This document shows, piece after piece, positions 42,999 to 51,784 of a stretch of 64,000 nt of DNA. The first letter of the stretch is position 1. Every line of letters begins with the position of its first letter. Made by a program: the position numbers and the translations under genes. The notes below the pieces were generated by a model, which worked only from the letters and a program-made list of their open reading frames with translations, had not been told where the DNA came from and ran no database searches. This stretch comes from Mycolicibacterium aromaticivorans JS19b1 = JCM 16368 (lineage in GTDB: Bacteria > Actinomycetota > Actinomycetes > Mycobacteriales > Mycobacteriaceae): NCBI RefSeq assembly GCF_000559085.1, contig NZ_JALN02000002.1:124001-188000 (forward strand), given 5' to 3'.

Positions 42999-43018
42999 CT
43001 ATCTACGAAAGTAGGTAG
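42999..43018 (-). promoter_or_regulatory. Operator-like dyad upstream of small membrane gene
   Basis: CTATCTACGAAAGTAGGTAG is a 20-bp dyad with one mismatch per arm. TACN4GTA-type cores are bound by BlaI/MecI/CopY-family repressors, which control beta-lactam or copper responses. No repressor gene of that family is in this window. Confidence 0.45.
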
Positions 43019-43221
43019 CGCATTAGTAGTTTGTGGAGTGCTGGGACACATGGCGCGCCATGGGCGCCGTGACTGCGTGGCAGACATCTGAACGACGAAC
43101 ACCTAGCGTGCGCGTGATCAACGTAGTTGCTTAGTACTACCCTCTTTAGGACATCCTGTACGCACGCTGGGAATCGAGGGGAAACCACACCGGGCGAACT
43201 CAATCGGCGCATCATCACAGC

Positions 43222-43785
43222 GTGGCCGAATCTTCTGAAACTTCCTCCCAGACAGTTCCCGCTTCCGGGGAGTGGCCGGTAATCGCGTCGTCGCCAGCGT
43301 CAGACCAGCGTCGTCGCCTGACCGCTGTCCTGGCGTGGGTAGGCATCGTCGCAGGCGTCGTGTTCATCGTCGCGGTCCTCTTCTTCTCCGGGTTTTTCCT
43401 CGGCAGGTACTCGGGGTGGCATCGCGGCTACGACGGCGACAGAACTGGTCCGGCGGGCACGTGCCCGATGACGGGCGCTGGTGGTCAAATGCCGATGGGG
43501 CCTGGCGGGATGATGGGGCCTGGCGGGATGATGGGGCCTGGCGGGATGATGGCACCCGGCGGGATGGGCCCAGGCGGTGGAATGAGTCCTGGCGGGCCGG
43601 TTCCAGGCGGGATGGGCCCAGGCGGTGGAATGAGTCCTGGCGGGCCGGTTCCAGGCGGGATGGGCCCAGGCGGTGGAATGAGTCCTGGCGGGCCGGTTCC
43701 TGGCGGGATGGGTCCTGGTGGAACGAGTACCGACCCGCACCACCCCCCGACCTCGACGAGCAGCCCGAGCACACCGCAGCCCTAG
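43222..43785 (+). CDS. Membrane-anchored Met/Gly/Pro-repeat protein
   Basis: 187 residues from GTG 43222. One membrane helix (TAVLAWVGIVAGVVFIVAVLFFSGFFLG, about 34-61), then an external tail made of GPGGMM units (three 6-residue copies) and three 16-residue units GMGPGGGMSPGGPVPG, ending PHHPPTSTSSPSTPQP. Met-rich repeats of this kind bind Cu(I) or Ag(I) outside the membrane (compare CopA/CopB/PcoA Met-motifs). Its setting between a cupredoxin/YVTN cluster and other Met/His-rich proteins supports a copper-sink role; not demonstrated. The DNA repeats are so regular that copy number may vary between strains. Confidence 0.75.
   Translation: MAESSETSSQTVPASGEWPVIASSPASDQRRRLTAVLAWVGIVAGVVFIVAVLFFSGFFLGRYSGWHRGYDGDRTGPAGTCPMTGAGGQMPMGPGGMMGPGGMMGPGGMMAPGGMGPGGGMSPGGPVPGGMGPGGGMSPGGPVPGGMGPGGGMSPGGPVPGGMGPGGTSTDPHHPPTSTSSPSTPQP
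43558..43701 (+). repeat. 48-bp in-frame tandem repeat, three copies
   Basis: Three almost identical 48-bp units (43558-43605, 43606-43653, 43654-43701) encode GMGPGGGMSPGGPVPG. A shorter 18-bp unit (GGGCCTGGCGGGATGATG) is repeated just upstream (43499-43550). Confidence 0.9.
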
Positions 43786-44014
43786 CCGTCTACGAAGACG
43801 ACGCGGCCACTCTCATGCCGCCAACACGGTGTTCGACCGTCCCGACCGGCGTGAGGGCAGGGCATCGAGTCCGGGTCGTCTGGTCTCGACAGATCGGGTT
43901 GTGCACCACAGCGCACCGTCACCCCGGTGCAACGTTCACCGGAGTAGGGGTCGAACCCGTTGCCGCCCCGAGAAATCGATCCACTGGCGCACACACGGGC
44001 GGAGTTCAGCGGTG

Positions 44015-44419
44015 ATGACGGCTGCGTGGCTGTTTGGTGCCGGTGGCGTTATCCTCATCGGCATCGGAGGGTTCTTTGCGTTGGCGCGGCCCGCCTTACT
44101 GCCAGAGGACTTGCGCTACCTGGACCGCAGCGCCGTCGAGGTCACTACCGCGGTACCGCGCCTCGGCCGGTGGCTGCGGTGGGTGTTCACCGTTCTCGGC
44201 GGGTACGCGGTGGCGACCGGGATCCTGACCCTCTACCTGGCCGCCACCGGCGTGCGCGACGGGGATCTGGCCACGGTGGCAGTTCTGGCGGTTGCCGGCG
44301 CGTCGTCGATCGGCGTCATGGCGGTGGTAAACCTCATGCTGCACTCGGCGTTTCGGTGGCTGTTGTCGGCCGCGGCCGCAGTGTGGATCGCGGCAACGCT
44401 GGTGGCGGTCGTGTCCTGA
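44015..44419 (+). CDS. Small four-span membrane protein
   Basis: 134 residues from ATG 44015 with GGCGGAG upstream. Four hydrophobic segments; between the first and second is RPALLPEDLRYLDRSAVEVTTAVPRLGRWL. The pattern looks like a small actinobacterial integral membrane protein of unknown function. It follows the Met-rich gene by 230 bp on the same strand and might be cotranscribed. Confidence 0.7.
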   Translation: MTAAWLFGAGGVILIGIGGFFALARPALLPEDLRYLDRSAVEVTTAVPRLGRWLRWVFTVLGGYAVATGILTLYLAATGVRDGDLATVAVLAVAGASSIGVMAVVNLMLHSAFRWLLSAAAAVWIAATLVAVVS

Positions 44420-44503
44420 GGCGTGTACGGCGTCGGCGGAACAAGGGGTATTCGGCTGTACGACATTTGCGCTGCTGAAACGATATGTTTGACCGAGAGT
44501 CAC

Positions 44504-44758
44504 TCAACGACACTGCGGCGAAACGCACAGCCGACGGCGCAGGTGATCGTCGGGCTCGACGGCCACCACCTCGGCGACGGTGTCGGGATAGTGTCGGAAG
44601 TTCAACCGGTTGCTCGCACCGACCTCGATGACGCGGCCAGTCAATCCGGTCAGCGTGCGATCGCGGCGCTCGGCCGTTCCGAGTTGCTCAGATTCGGCGC
44701 TGATCCGTTCATACATGCGCGCAAGCCGAGGGTGCTGAAACTGTGACAGATCCGCCAT
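44504..44758 (-). pseudogene. Class I SAM methyltransferase, truncated after motif I
   Basis: The minus strand reads MADLSQFQHPRLARMYERIS, then LTGLTGRVIEVGASNRLNFRHYPDTVAEVVAVEPDDHLR and stops. This is the N-terminus and motif I (VIEVGAGNGLNF-like) of a UbiE-type methyltransferase normally over 200 residues long. The second and third Gly of motif I are changed (GASNRL), so SAM binding is probably lost as well. Confidence 0.7.
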
Positions 44759-45062
44759 ATCGTCTCCTAATTGCGAGAACACCGTAGTTCCCCGTCAATG
44801 CTGTCCCACGACGACATCGGTTGGCTACCATCGTCGCGTCCGGGCAGATCGGCTCAACGAGTGTGCGTCGTTAGGCCCATTCGTTGACCAGCGGTCGCTG
44901 CATAGCGGCCGACCACGTTTACCCGCGCGGGTCGCTCAGCGGTCCCAGCAGCAGAGTGGATCAGCCGGCGTCCACTTGACCGGGCGCCGTAACCGAACTT
45001 ACGAGCAAGATCAGGACTTCGGGCCCTACCGGTGCGCACCGCGGCCGGAGTAAGCAGGCAGA

Positions 45063-45680
45063 GTGGACACTCACCGATTGCCACCGCAGCGCACACGAAC
45101 ATTCGGGGTTCGCATTCATGGGCGTGGCGGACAAGGTGTGGTCACTGCCGCGGAACTGCTGTCGGTGGCGGCCTTCCTCGAAGGCCGTCACGCGCAAGCG
45201 TTTCCAAGTTTCGGATCCGAACGCACCGGGGCTCCGGTGGTGGCTTACTGCCGCATCAGCGACCAGCCGATCCGCACTCGCGAGCCGATCATCGAACCGC
45301 ACGCCGTGATCATCCAGGATCCGACACTGCTGCATCAGGTGCCGGTCTTTGACGGACTGCGATCCGACGGCTACTTGTTGATCAATTCCTCACGCAGCTT
45401 CGACGAACTGGGCCTCGGCGACTTCGTCGAACAATACCGCCGGGAGCAATTGCAGGTGGTTCCCGCGACGGTATTCGCGGTGCAGCTCATCGGGCGTCCG
45501 GTCCCCAATGCGGTCCTGCTGGGGGGTTTCGCCGCGCTGACCGGTGCCGTGTCGCTGGAGTCGGTGGTCGCCGCCATCCGCGGACGGTTCGCCGGCTCGC
45601 TCGCCGAGGCGAATGTGGCCGCCGCGCAACAAGCCTTCGAGTTCGTGCACGCCGAGCGTGAGGAATTTCAACGTGCTTAA
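45063..45680 (+). CDS. porG: 2-oxoacid:acceptor oxidoreductase gamma subunit
   Basis: 205 residues from GTG 45063. The N-terminal motif FGVRIHGRGGQGVVTAAELLS and the segment FPSFGSERTGAPVVAYCRIS are diagnostic of the gamma subunit/domain of pyruvate (or 2-oxoacid) ferredoxin oxidoreductases. Full length for the family. It is the first of four overlapping or closely spaced genes (gamma, alpha, beta, flavoprotein-ferredoxin). Its stop overlaps the alpha start by eight bases. An oxygen-sensitive Fe-S enzyme in an aerobic mycobacterium points to microaerobic or anaerobic use. Confidence 0.9.
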   Translation: MDTHRLPPQRTRTFGVRIHGRGGQGVVTAAELLSVAAFLEGRHAQAFPSFGSERTGAPVVAYCRISDQPIRTREPIIEPHAVIIQDPTLLHQVPVFDGLRSDGYLLINSSRSFDELGLGDFVEQYRREQLQVVPATVFAVQLIGRPVPNAVLLGGFAALTGAVSLESVVAAIRGRFAGSLAEANVAAAQQAFEFVHAEREEFQRA

Positions 45681-46932
45681 GCAGATCGAAGGCTCCCGCG
45701 CGGTGGCCGAGGCGGTGGCCGCCTGCCGGCCCGAGGTTATCTGCGCCTACCCCATCTCTCCGCAAACCCACATCGTGGAGGCGCTGAGCAGGCTGGTGAG
45801 AGCCGGTGAGCTGGCGCCGTGTGAATTCATCAACGTGGAATCGGAATTCGCCGCGATGTCGGTGGCCATCGGTGCGTCGGCCGCCGGAGCACGCGCCTAC
45901 ACCGCCACCGCCAGCCAGGGCCTGCTGTACATGGCCGAGGCCCTCTACAACGCCGCCGGGCTGGGCCTGCCGATCGTGATGACCGTGGCCAACCGGGCGA
46001 TCGGGGCGCCGATCAACATCTGGAACGACCACAGCGACGCCATGTCGCAGCGCGACTGCGGCTGGATTCAGCTCTATGCCGAAACCAACCAGGAGGCGAC
46101 CGATCTGCACGTGCAGGCATTCCGCATCGCCGAGGAACTCTCACTGCCGGTGATGGTCTGCATGGACGGATTCGTCCTCACCCACGCCGTGGAACCGATC
46201 GACGTCCCCGGGGCAGAACTGGTGGATTCACTCCTGCCGCCCTATGAGCCGCGCCAGGTCCTCGATCCGGCCGAGCCGGTGTCCATCGGCGCGATGGTCG
46301 GTCCCGAAGCGTTCACCGAGGTCCGCTATCTGGCGCATCTCAAACACCAGCAGGCCCTCGAGGTCGTCCCTGCCGTGGCCGCTGAGTTCCTGCGCGCCTC
46401 AGGGCGTGACTCCGGCGGTTTGATCCGGCCCTACCGGATCGAGGACGCCGACACGGTCGTGGTGGCGCTGGGTTCGGTGCTCGGCACCATCAAAGACGTG
46501 ATCGATGAGCTGCGCGACCAGCAGGTACGCATCGGCGGGCTGGGGATCACCTCGTTTCGGCCCTTCCCGCATGAGGCGGTGCGCGAGGCGCTCAGCCGCG
46601 CCCACCGTGTGGTCGTGGTGGAGAAAGCATTTGAGCTGGGCCTGGGTGGCATCGTCGCGGCCACGGTGGCTAACGCCACCCCCGGCCTGGGCCTGCGCTG
46701 CTACACCGTGGTCGCTGGCCTGGGCGGCCGACCAATCACGACCGCTTCGCTGCGGACCATCTTCGCCGCCGCCGCCGCCGTCGCCGACACGGCCGAGCCG
46801 CTGACGTTCCTCGATCTCAAGGGCGATCTCGTGGAGCGCGAATTGGCGCGTGCGCGGGACGTCCGACGCTCGGGGCCCAGCCCCGAGAACCTGCTGCGCG
46901 ACGCTGGCATCGCGGCGACCGCACACCACTGA
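45673..46932 (+). CDS. porA: 2-oxoacid:acceptor oxidoreductase alpha subunit
   Basis: 419 residues from GTG 45673, which lies inside the end of the gamma gene. Domain I (residues 1-180) has ICAYPISPQTHIVEALS, NVESEFAAMSVAIGASAAGARAYTATASQGL and NRAIGAPINIWNDHSDAM, all typical of PorA. Domain II follows from about 245. It binds pyruvate (or another 2-oxoacid) and CoA and shapes the thiamine diphosphate site with beta. Full length and intact. Confidence 0.92.
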   Translation: MLKQIEGSRAVAEAVAACRPEVICAYPISPQTHIVEALSRLVRAGELAPCEFINVESEFAAMSVAIGASAAGARAYTATASQGLLYMAEALYNAAGLGLPIVMTVANRAIGAPINIWNDHSDAMSQRDCGWIQLYAETNQEATDLHVQAFRIAEELSLPVMVCMDGFVLTHAVEPIDVPGAELVDSLLPPYEPRQVLDPAEPVSIGAMVGPEAFTEVRYLAHLKHQQALEVVPAVAAEFLRASGRDSGGLIRPYRIEDADTVVVALGSVLGTIKDVIDELRDQQVRIGGLGITSFRPFPHEAVREALSRAHRVVVVEKAFELGLGGIVAATVANATPGLGLRCYTVVAGLGGRPITTASLRTIFAAAAAVADTAEPLTFLDLKGDLVERELARARDVRRSGPSPENLLRDAGIAATAHH

Positions 46933-46943
46933 GGGAGGCCGCC

Positions 46944-47945
46944 ATGCCCGTGCAACCCATCAAGTTCTATCAAACCGGCAGTTTCGTGGTCGGCAACCGG
47001 CTGCTGACCCCTGAGCAGCGCAGTGTCCAGGCCGATATGACCCGCACGAATTCCCTCAACAGCGGGCATCGCGCCTGCCGGGGCTGCGGCGAGGCCCTCG
47101 GTGCCCACTACGCGCTCGACGCGGCAATGCGCGCCACCGCAAACCAGATGATCGCCGTCAACGCTACGGGCTGTTTGGAGGTGTTCTCCACTCCCTACCC
47201 CGAAACATCCTGGCAGATCCCGTGGCTGCATTCACTGTTCGGCAACGCCCCTGCGGTGGCGACCGGTGTCGCCGCCGCACTGAAGGCCAAGGGCCGCACC
47301 GATGTTCGGGTGGTCGGTCAGGGCGGCGACGGCGGCACCGTGGACATCGGCATGGCCTGCTTGTCAGGAATGTTCGAGCGCAACGACGACGTGCTGTTCA
47401 TCTGCTACGACAACGAGGCATACATGAATACCGGGGTCCAACGGTCCGGCTCGACCCCGCCGGCGGCGGCGACCACCACCACACCGGCCGTCGCAAGCAA
47501 GCCCGGCAACGCATTTGGTCAGGGAAAAAACCTTCCCCTCATCGCGATGGCCCACGAAATCCCCTACGTGGCCACGGCGACGGTGGCCGAATTGCGCGAC
47601 CTCGAAGACAAAGTGCGTCGCGCCATGACATTTCGCGGGGCGCGATACCTGCATATCTTCGTGCCGTGCCCGTTGGGATGGGCCAGCGCGGCCGCCGACA
47701 CCATCCGCATTGCACGGCTGGCCAAGGAGACCGGGCTGTTCCCGGTCTTCGAAGCCGAACACGGCGACGTCGTGGGCGTATCGCCCATCCGCACGAAACA
47801 ACCCGTCGAGCACTACCTGCAACTGCAGGGCCGCTACGCGCACCTGTTCGATCCGCCGCGACCCGACATCATCGCGGCCATCCAGGCTATCGCCGACCGC
47901 AACATCGCCCGGTTCGGTTTGTTGCAAGCAACGGAGATGCCCTGA
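46944..47945 (+). CDS. porB: 2-oxoacid:acceptor oxidoreductase beta subunit
   Basis: 333 residues from ATG 46944 after GAGGGAGG. It binds thiamine diphosphate through GQGGDGGTVDIG and CYDNEAYMNTG. Cysteines CRGCG, NATGC and VPCPLGW provide the proximal [4Fe-4S] cluster of PorB. The final ATG of the next gene overlaps its stop codon (TGATG). A low-complexity insert (PPAAATTTTPAVASKPG, about residues 173-189) lies near the metal/TPP region, as in other PorB proteins. Confidence 0.92.
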   Translation: MPVQPIKFYQTGSFVVGNRLLTPEQRSVQADMTRTNSLNSGHRACRGCGEALGAHYALDAAMRATANQMIAVNATGCLEVFSTPYPETSWQIPWLHSLFGNAPAVATGVAAALKAKGRTDVRVVGQGGDGGTVDIGMACLSGMFERNDDVLFICYDNEAYMNTGVQRSGSTPPAAATTTTPAVASKPGNAFGQGKNLPLIAMAHEIPYVATATVAELRDLEDKVRRAMTFRGARYLHIFVPCPLGWASAAADTIRIARLAKETGLFPVFEAEHGDVVGVSPIRTKQPVEHYLQLQGRYAHLFDPPRPDIIAAIQAIADRNIARFGLLQATEMP

Positions 47946-49570
47946 TGGACAAGCCCTTTGCGATCACACTCGACGTCGGTTCCAGCCTGGCCAACAAGAC
48001 TGGCACATGGCGCACCGAACGCCCCGTGTATCTCGATCTGCAGCCACCCTGCAACCATGCCTGTCCCGCAGGCGAAAACGTGCAACAGTGGCTGTACTCG
48101 GCCGAAGAAGGCCACTACGAACCAGCCTGGCAGCAGATCATGGCCGACAACCCCTTCCCCGCGATCATGGGCCGGGTCTGCTACCACCCCTGCCAGACAG
48201 CTTGTAACCGCGCCCAGCTCGACGACGCGGTTGGCATCAACTCCGTCGAACGATTCCTCGGCGACCACGCCATCCGAAACGGGTGGACCCTCCCCAACAC
48301 CGCCGCACCCACCGGGCGGCGCGTCCTGGTGATCGGGGCAGGTCCCTCGGGGCTTTCGGCCGCCTACCACCTCACCCGTCTCGGCCACGCCGTCACTGTG
48401 CGCGACGCCGGCCAGCAACCCGGCGGGATGATGCGCTACGGCATCCCGAAATACCGGCTGCCCCGCGATGTCCTCGACGCCGAGATCGGCCGCATCCTCG
48501 CGCTGGGTGTCACCCTTGAGCCCGGCCGCACCGTGACCGACGTCCGCAGCGCCCTGTCCGACGAGGGGTTCGATGCGGCGTTTCTTGCCGTCGGCGCACA
48601 CATCGCCCGGCGCATCGACATCCCCGCCGGCGACGCAGCCCACATCCTTGACGCGTTGACCCTGTTGCAAGACACCGAAACTGGCCACCCGCCACTACTG
48701 GGACGCACGGTCGCCGTCTACGGCGGCGGAAACACCGCCATCGACGCCGCCCGCACCGCGCGTCGCCTGGGCGCCGCCGACGCCATCGTCATCTACCGGC
48801 GCACCCGTGACCGCATGGAAGCCCACGACACCGAAATCGAGCAGGCCCTCGCCGAAGACGTGCAGATCAAATGGCTCTCCACGATCACCCACGCCGGCAA
48901 GGGCAACATCACCGTGGAGCAGATGCAACTCGACGACGTCGGATTCCCGCAACCCACCGGCGAATTCGAAGAGCTCGGCGCCGATACCGTCGTCCTGGCG
49001 CTCGGCCAGCAGGCCGACCTGTCTCTGCTGGCGGCAATGCCCGACATCGACCAGCACGACGGCCTGGTCAGCGTCGGACCCAATTTCATGACCAGCCACC
49101 CCGGCGTGTTCGCCGGCGGCGACATGATCCCCGCTGAGCGCACCGTCACCGCCGCGATCGGGCACGGCAAGCGCGCCGCCCACCACATCGATGCTTGGCT
49201 GCACCACGGCAGCTACCTTCCGCCGACCGAACCAGCCCCGGCGACCTACGACCGGCTCAACACCTGGTACTACTCCGACGCACCGGCCACCGTGCGCCCC
49301 AGCCTCGACGCGGCTCGGCGCACCTCCACCTTCGACGAGGTCATCGGCGGCCTCGATGAGTCCACCGCCCTGTTCGAGGCCCGCCGCTGCCTGTCATGCG
49401 GCAACTGCTTCGAATGCGACAACTGCTACGGCGTGTGCCCCGACAACGCCGTGATCAAGCTCGGCCCTGGCAACCGGTACCGCATCGACTACGACTACTG
49501 CAAGGGCTGCGGCATCTGCGCCGCCGAATGTCCCTGCGGCGCCATCACCATGGAGCCCGAGGAAATCTGA
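47945..49570 (+). CDS. GltD-type FAD/NADPH oxidoreductase fused to PorD-like ferredoxin
   Basis: 541 residues from ATG 47945. The N-terminal Fe-S part has CNHACPAGE and CYHPCQTACNRAQLD as in glutamate synthase small subunits. FAD site VLVIGAGPSGLSAAYHL (about 122-138), NADPH site VAVYGGGNTAIDAARTARR, and a late GGD motif. From about residue 475, a ferredoxin domain with two [4Fe-4S] motifs: CLSCGNCFECDNCYGVCP and CKGCGICAAECPCG. This joins the delta-type electron carrier of the oxidoreductase to an NADP(H) flavoprotein, so the complex could pass electrons between the 2-oxoacid and NADP(H) without free ferredoxin. Direction and bifurcation are open. Confidence 0.9.
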   Translation: MDKPFAITLDVGSSLANKTGTWRTERPVYLDLQPPCNHACPAGENVQQWLYSAEEGHYEPAWQQIMADNPFPAIMGRVCYHPCQTACNRAQLDDAVGINSVERFLGDHAIRNGWTLPNTAAPTGRRVLVIGAGPSGLSAAYHLTRLGHAVTVRDAGQQPGGMMRYGIPKYRLPRDVLDAEIGRILALGVTLEPGRTVTDVRSALSDEGFDAAFLAVGAHIARRIDIPAGDAAHILDALTLLQDTETGHPPLLGRTVAVYGGGNTAIDAARTARRLGAADAIVIYRRTRDRMEAHDTEIEQALAEDVQIKWLSTITHAGKGNITVEQMQLDDVGFPQPTGEFEELGADTVVLALGQQADLSLLAAMPDIDQHDGLVSVGPNFMTSHPGVFAGGDMIPAERTVTAAIGHGKRAAHHIDAWLHHGSYLPPTEPAPATYDRLNTWYYSDAPATVRPSLDAARRTSTFDEVIGGLDESTALFEARRCLSCGNCFECDNCYGVCPDNAVIKLGPGNRYRIDYDYCKGCGICAAECPCGAITMEPEEI

Positions 49571-49703
49571 CGCAGCGCGGCCAGCCGCCGGAGGGCCGAC
49601 CACGGTGGGCAAGGCCGCCGATGGGTGTGAATCAGCCTGTGCAGCAGCCGGTTGACCGCCCACCGGCGACGACCATGTCGCCGGTGGGATGCATGGTTGC
49701 CGC

Positions 49704-50924
49704 TCAGACGTTTCGCTCGCGCGCCGGTGAAAACCGCTCGATCTGAGTGGGCGGTCCGCCCGCCGGCGGTGGGGGCACAGCCTTAGTTTGCCCGTCGATG
49801 ACGCTGACCACGGCTGACGATTGCCGGTCGACGTTGAGGGTCCCGTGCTGGAAGTTCTGCACGATCCATTCCGGCTCCTGAATCTCCGCACTGGTCGGCA
49901 GGCCCAGTGGCCCCGTCTCGTAGCCCAGGATGGCCCAAGCGTCGTAGATAGCTCCGATCACGGGCTGCGCGCCGCTGGCCGGGGACCAATAGATGGCCCC
50001 GTGGCTGAAGATCGCGTAGCGCGTCGACCCTGCACCGGGGGCCTCCGGTGATGTCGGCGCGCCCAGTGGGCCATTGATGCCGCCCATCGCCTGCCAGCGG
50101 GCATAGATCGCCCCGCCCTGCAGCGAATCGGCCAAATCCTGGATGGTGGGTGGCTGGTTGAATCGGGCCGCGATGTCGCGGATTCGGCCCAGGAAGGCAT
50201 ACCCGGCGTTGCCTGGGCAGTCGGTGTCGCCGACGTCGCGATGGGCGAAAATGGTTGGCAACGTTGGTGTGGCCCCTGGTGCGAAACGCGTGAAGGGCCC
50301 GCCCGCGGAGGTCAGCCTGACCGTACCGTGGGGGTCGACGCCATCGAGGGCCAGCCGCCACCCCAACAACTGGCCGGCCGCGCGCAGCTGTGGCGGTGTC
50401 GGTGCTGACTTGTCCAGATCGCCGATCAGGCACACCGCCCAGGTGTTTCGGTTGAATCCGCCGGTGTGGGTGCCTTCGACAGCCTTCGTCATGCCGCCGA
50501 ACCTGCCCTCGAACACCTGGCCATACTTGTCCACCAGCGCGTTGTAGGCGATGTCGCCCCACCCGAGCGTGGCGGTGTGGTAGGTGAAGATCGCGCGAAC
50601 GATGGCCGCCGAATCCCGCGGCGTGTAGTCATTGCCGGTGGCCGAATGGTGCACGACACCGGCGTTGACGGCGTTGCCGTACAACGGCGCTCCGCGCCGC
50701 ATCGACTCCCCGGCACCCCACTGCGCGCGGGTAATGATGTTGACCGGCTGGTCGGCCGCGATGGCCCCAACCGAACGGGCGGGCTCGGCCCGCGCCGGCG
50801 CCGGCCCGGTCAATACGCCACCGACTGCCGCCCCACCCAGCGTAAACGGCACCGCCGCAGCATATTTGAGAACATCGCGCCGAGAGAGGGCCCTCGGGTG
50901 CCCACACGGACAGCGATGTTGCAC
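49704..50924 (-). CDS. Tat-exported PGRP/amidase with LGFP repeats
   Basis: 406 residues. Tat signal (residues 12-48, SRRDVLKYAAA... ARA). Amidase/PGRP domain about 55-260: RAQWGAGESMR, VVHHSATGNDYT with zinc His, YNALVDKYGQVFEGR, IFAHRDVGDTDCPG with the second His and Cys. C-terminal LGFP repeats (GGINGPLGAPTSPEAPGAGSTR and similar, about 285-370) suggest cell-wall binding. Resembles the mycobacterial N-acetylmuramoyl-L-alanine amidase Rv3811 (Csp). It should cleave peptidoglycan stem peptides from glycan outside the cell. Isolated minus-strand gene. Confidence 0.9.
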   Translation of the reverse strand: MQHRCPCGHPRALSRRDVLKYAAAVPFTLGGAAVGGVLTGPAPARAEPARSVGAIAADQPVNIITRAQWGAGESMRRGAPLYGNAVNAGVVHHSATGNDYTPRDSAAIVRAIFTYHTATLGWGDIAYNALVDKYGQVFEGRFGGMTKAVEGTHTGGFNRNTWAVCLIGDLDKSAPTPPQLRAAGQLLGWRLALDGVDPHGTVRLTSAGGPFTRFAPGATPTLPTIFAHRDVGDTDCPGNAGYAFLGRIRDIAARFNQPPTIQDLADSLQGGAIYARWQAMGGINGPLGAPTSPEAPGAGSTRYAIFSHGAIYWSPASGAQPVIGAIYDAWAILGYETGPLGLPTSAEIQEPEWIVQNFQHGTLNVDRQSSAVVSVIDGQTKAVPPPPAGGPPTQIERFSPARERNV

Positions 50925-51784
50925 GCCGCCACGGTAACTCGCCGTTCGGACCCGCAGAGAGCCGACGCGCCGAGGGTAAACTCCGTGAGAAACGGCGGGA
51001 ATGGTACAGCCGGGGAGCGCATCACGGCAACGATGACCACACCCCGGGGCGCCCCGGCGCTAACCCACTCAGCTCCGGCTCGTATCGTCCCATCGACAAC
51101 TCGGGCGGGAACAGGTGCCACCGGCAGCGACCGAGCTGTCGGATCACGTCTTCCAGCACCACCGCCGACATCGCGCCGCGTCCTCGCAGCACCAATGAGG
51201 CCGAAGCGCCATGATCGTGGGAACTGACGTGTCAGCGATGGCCGCCCGGTTGGAATCGGCCTAGACATCAACCTTGGCGTGCAAAATCTGGGGCCGCGCG
51301 CGAGGAGCGCTCGAACACCGGCCCAAAAGGCTGGCAGGGGCCACGCCACGACGCCTAAACCCAACCAGCACAATCGCATTGGAACCGGTTGCCGATTCGA
51401 ATCGGCGGTAGTGACGTTCACTGTCGTCATCTCGTGTGCTCATCCTCGCTGAACCTGCCGTGCACTGCCCCGCAACGATCCATGTGCGGACCCTTGACTC
51501 TCACTCCCCGGCGTTTCGACTCACACCCACAATGTCGCGGGATGTACTAAGTTGAGTAGTAGCAGCTCGGCTAGCGGCGGCGGCAGACACGCTCGAGTGT
51601 CGCAGCGTCGGTCGGGAACAACTGCGAGCGGGCAATAATTGCCTCTTCGAAGGAGCCGCCGTATGGGGGGTAGCGAAGGAGCGTCCGGGCGCTCATCAGC
51701 GATGCCTGCCGCGACGCGAACCCGGTCGACGAGCGCCCGCGCAACCCACCGTGGCGCGGTGGTCGCCTCCCCTCGGTCCCCCTG
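50925..51784. other. Gene-poor region with possible universal stress protein remnant
   Basis: No intact gene in 860 bases. On the minus strand, between 51440 and 51120, fragments such as SNAIVLVGF and GRGAMSAVVLEDV recall the nucleotide loop and C-terminal GRGG-S-LLLGSV motif of universal stress proteins, but in different frames with several interruptions. This is a weak call. Confidence 0.25.

Noticed and set aside
43272-43774. Long frames on the other strand and frames across the Met-rich repeats
   Set aside because: Products of GC-rich tandem repeats; only the frame starting GTG 43222 has a membrane helix and sensible composition.
50810-51430. Minus-strand 206-aa frame upstream of the amidase
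   Set aside because: Overlaps the amidase signal-peptide region and mixes fragments of different frames; at most a remnant of a universal stress protein.
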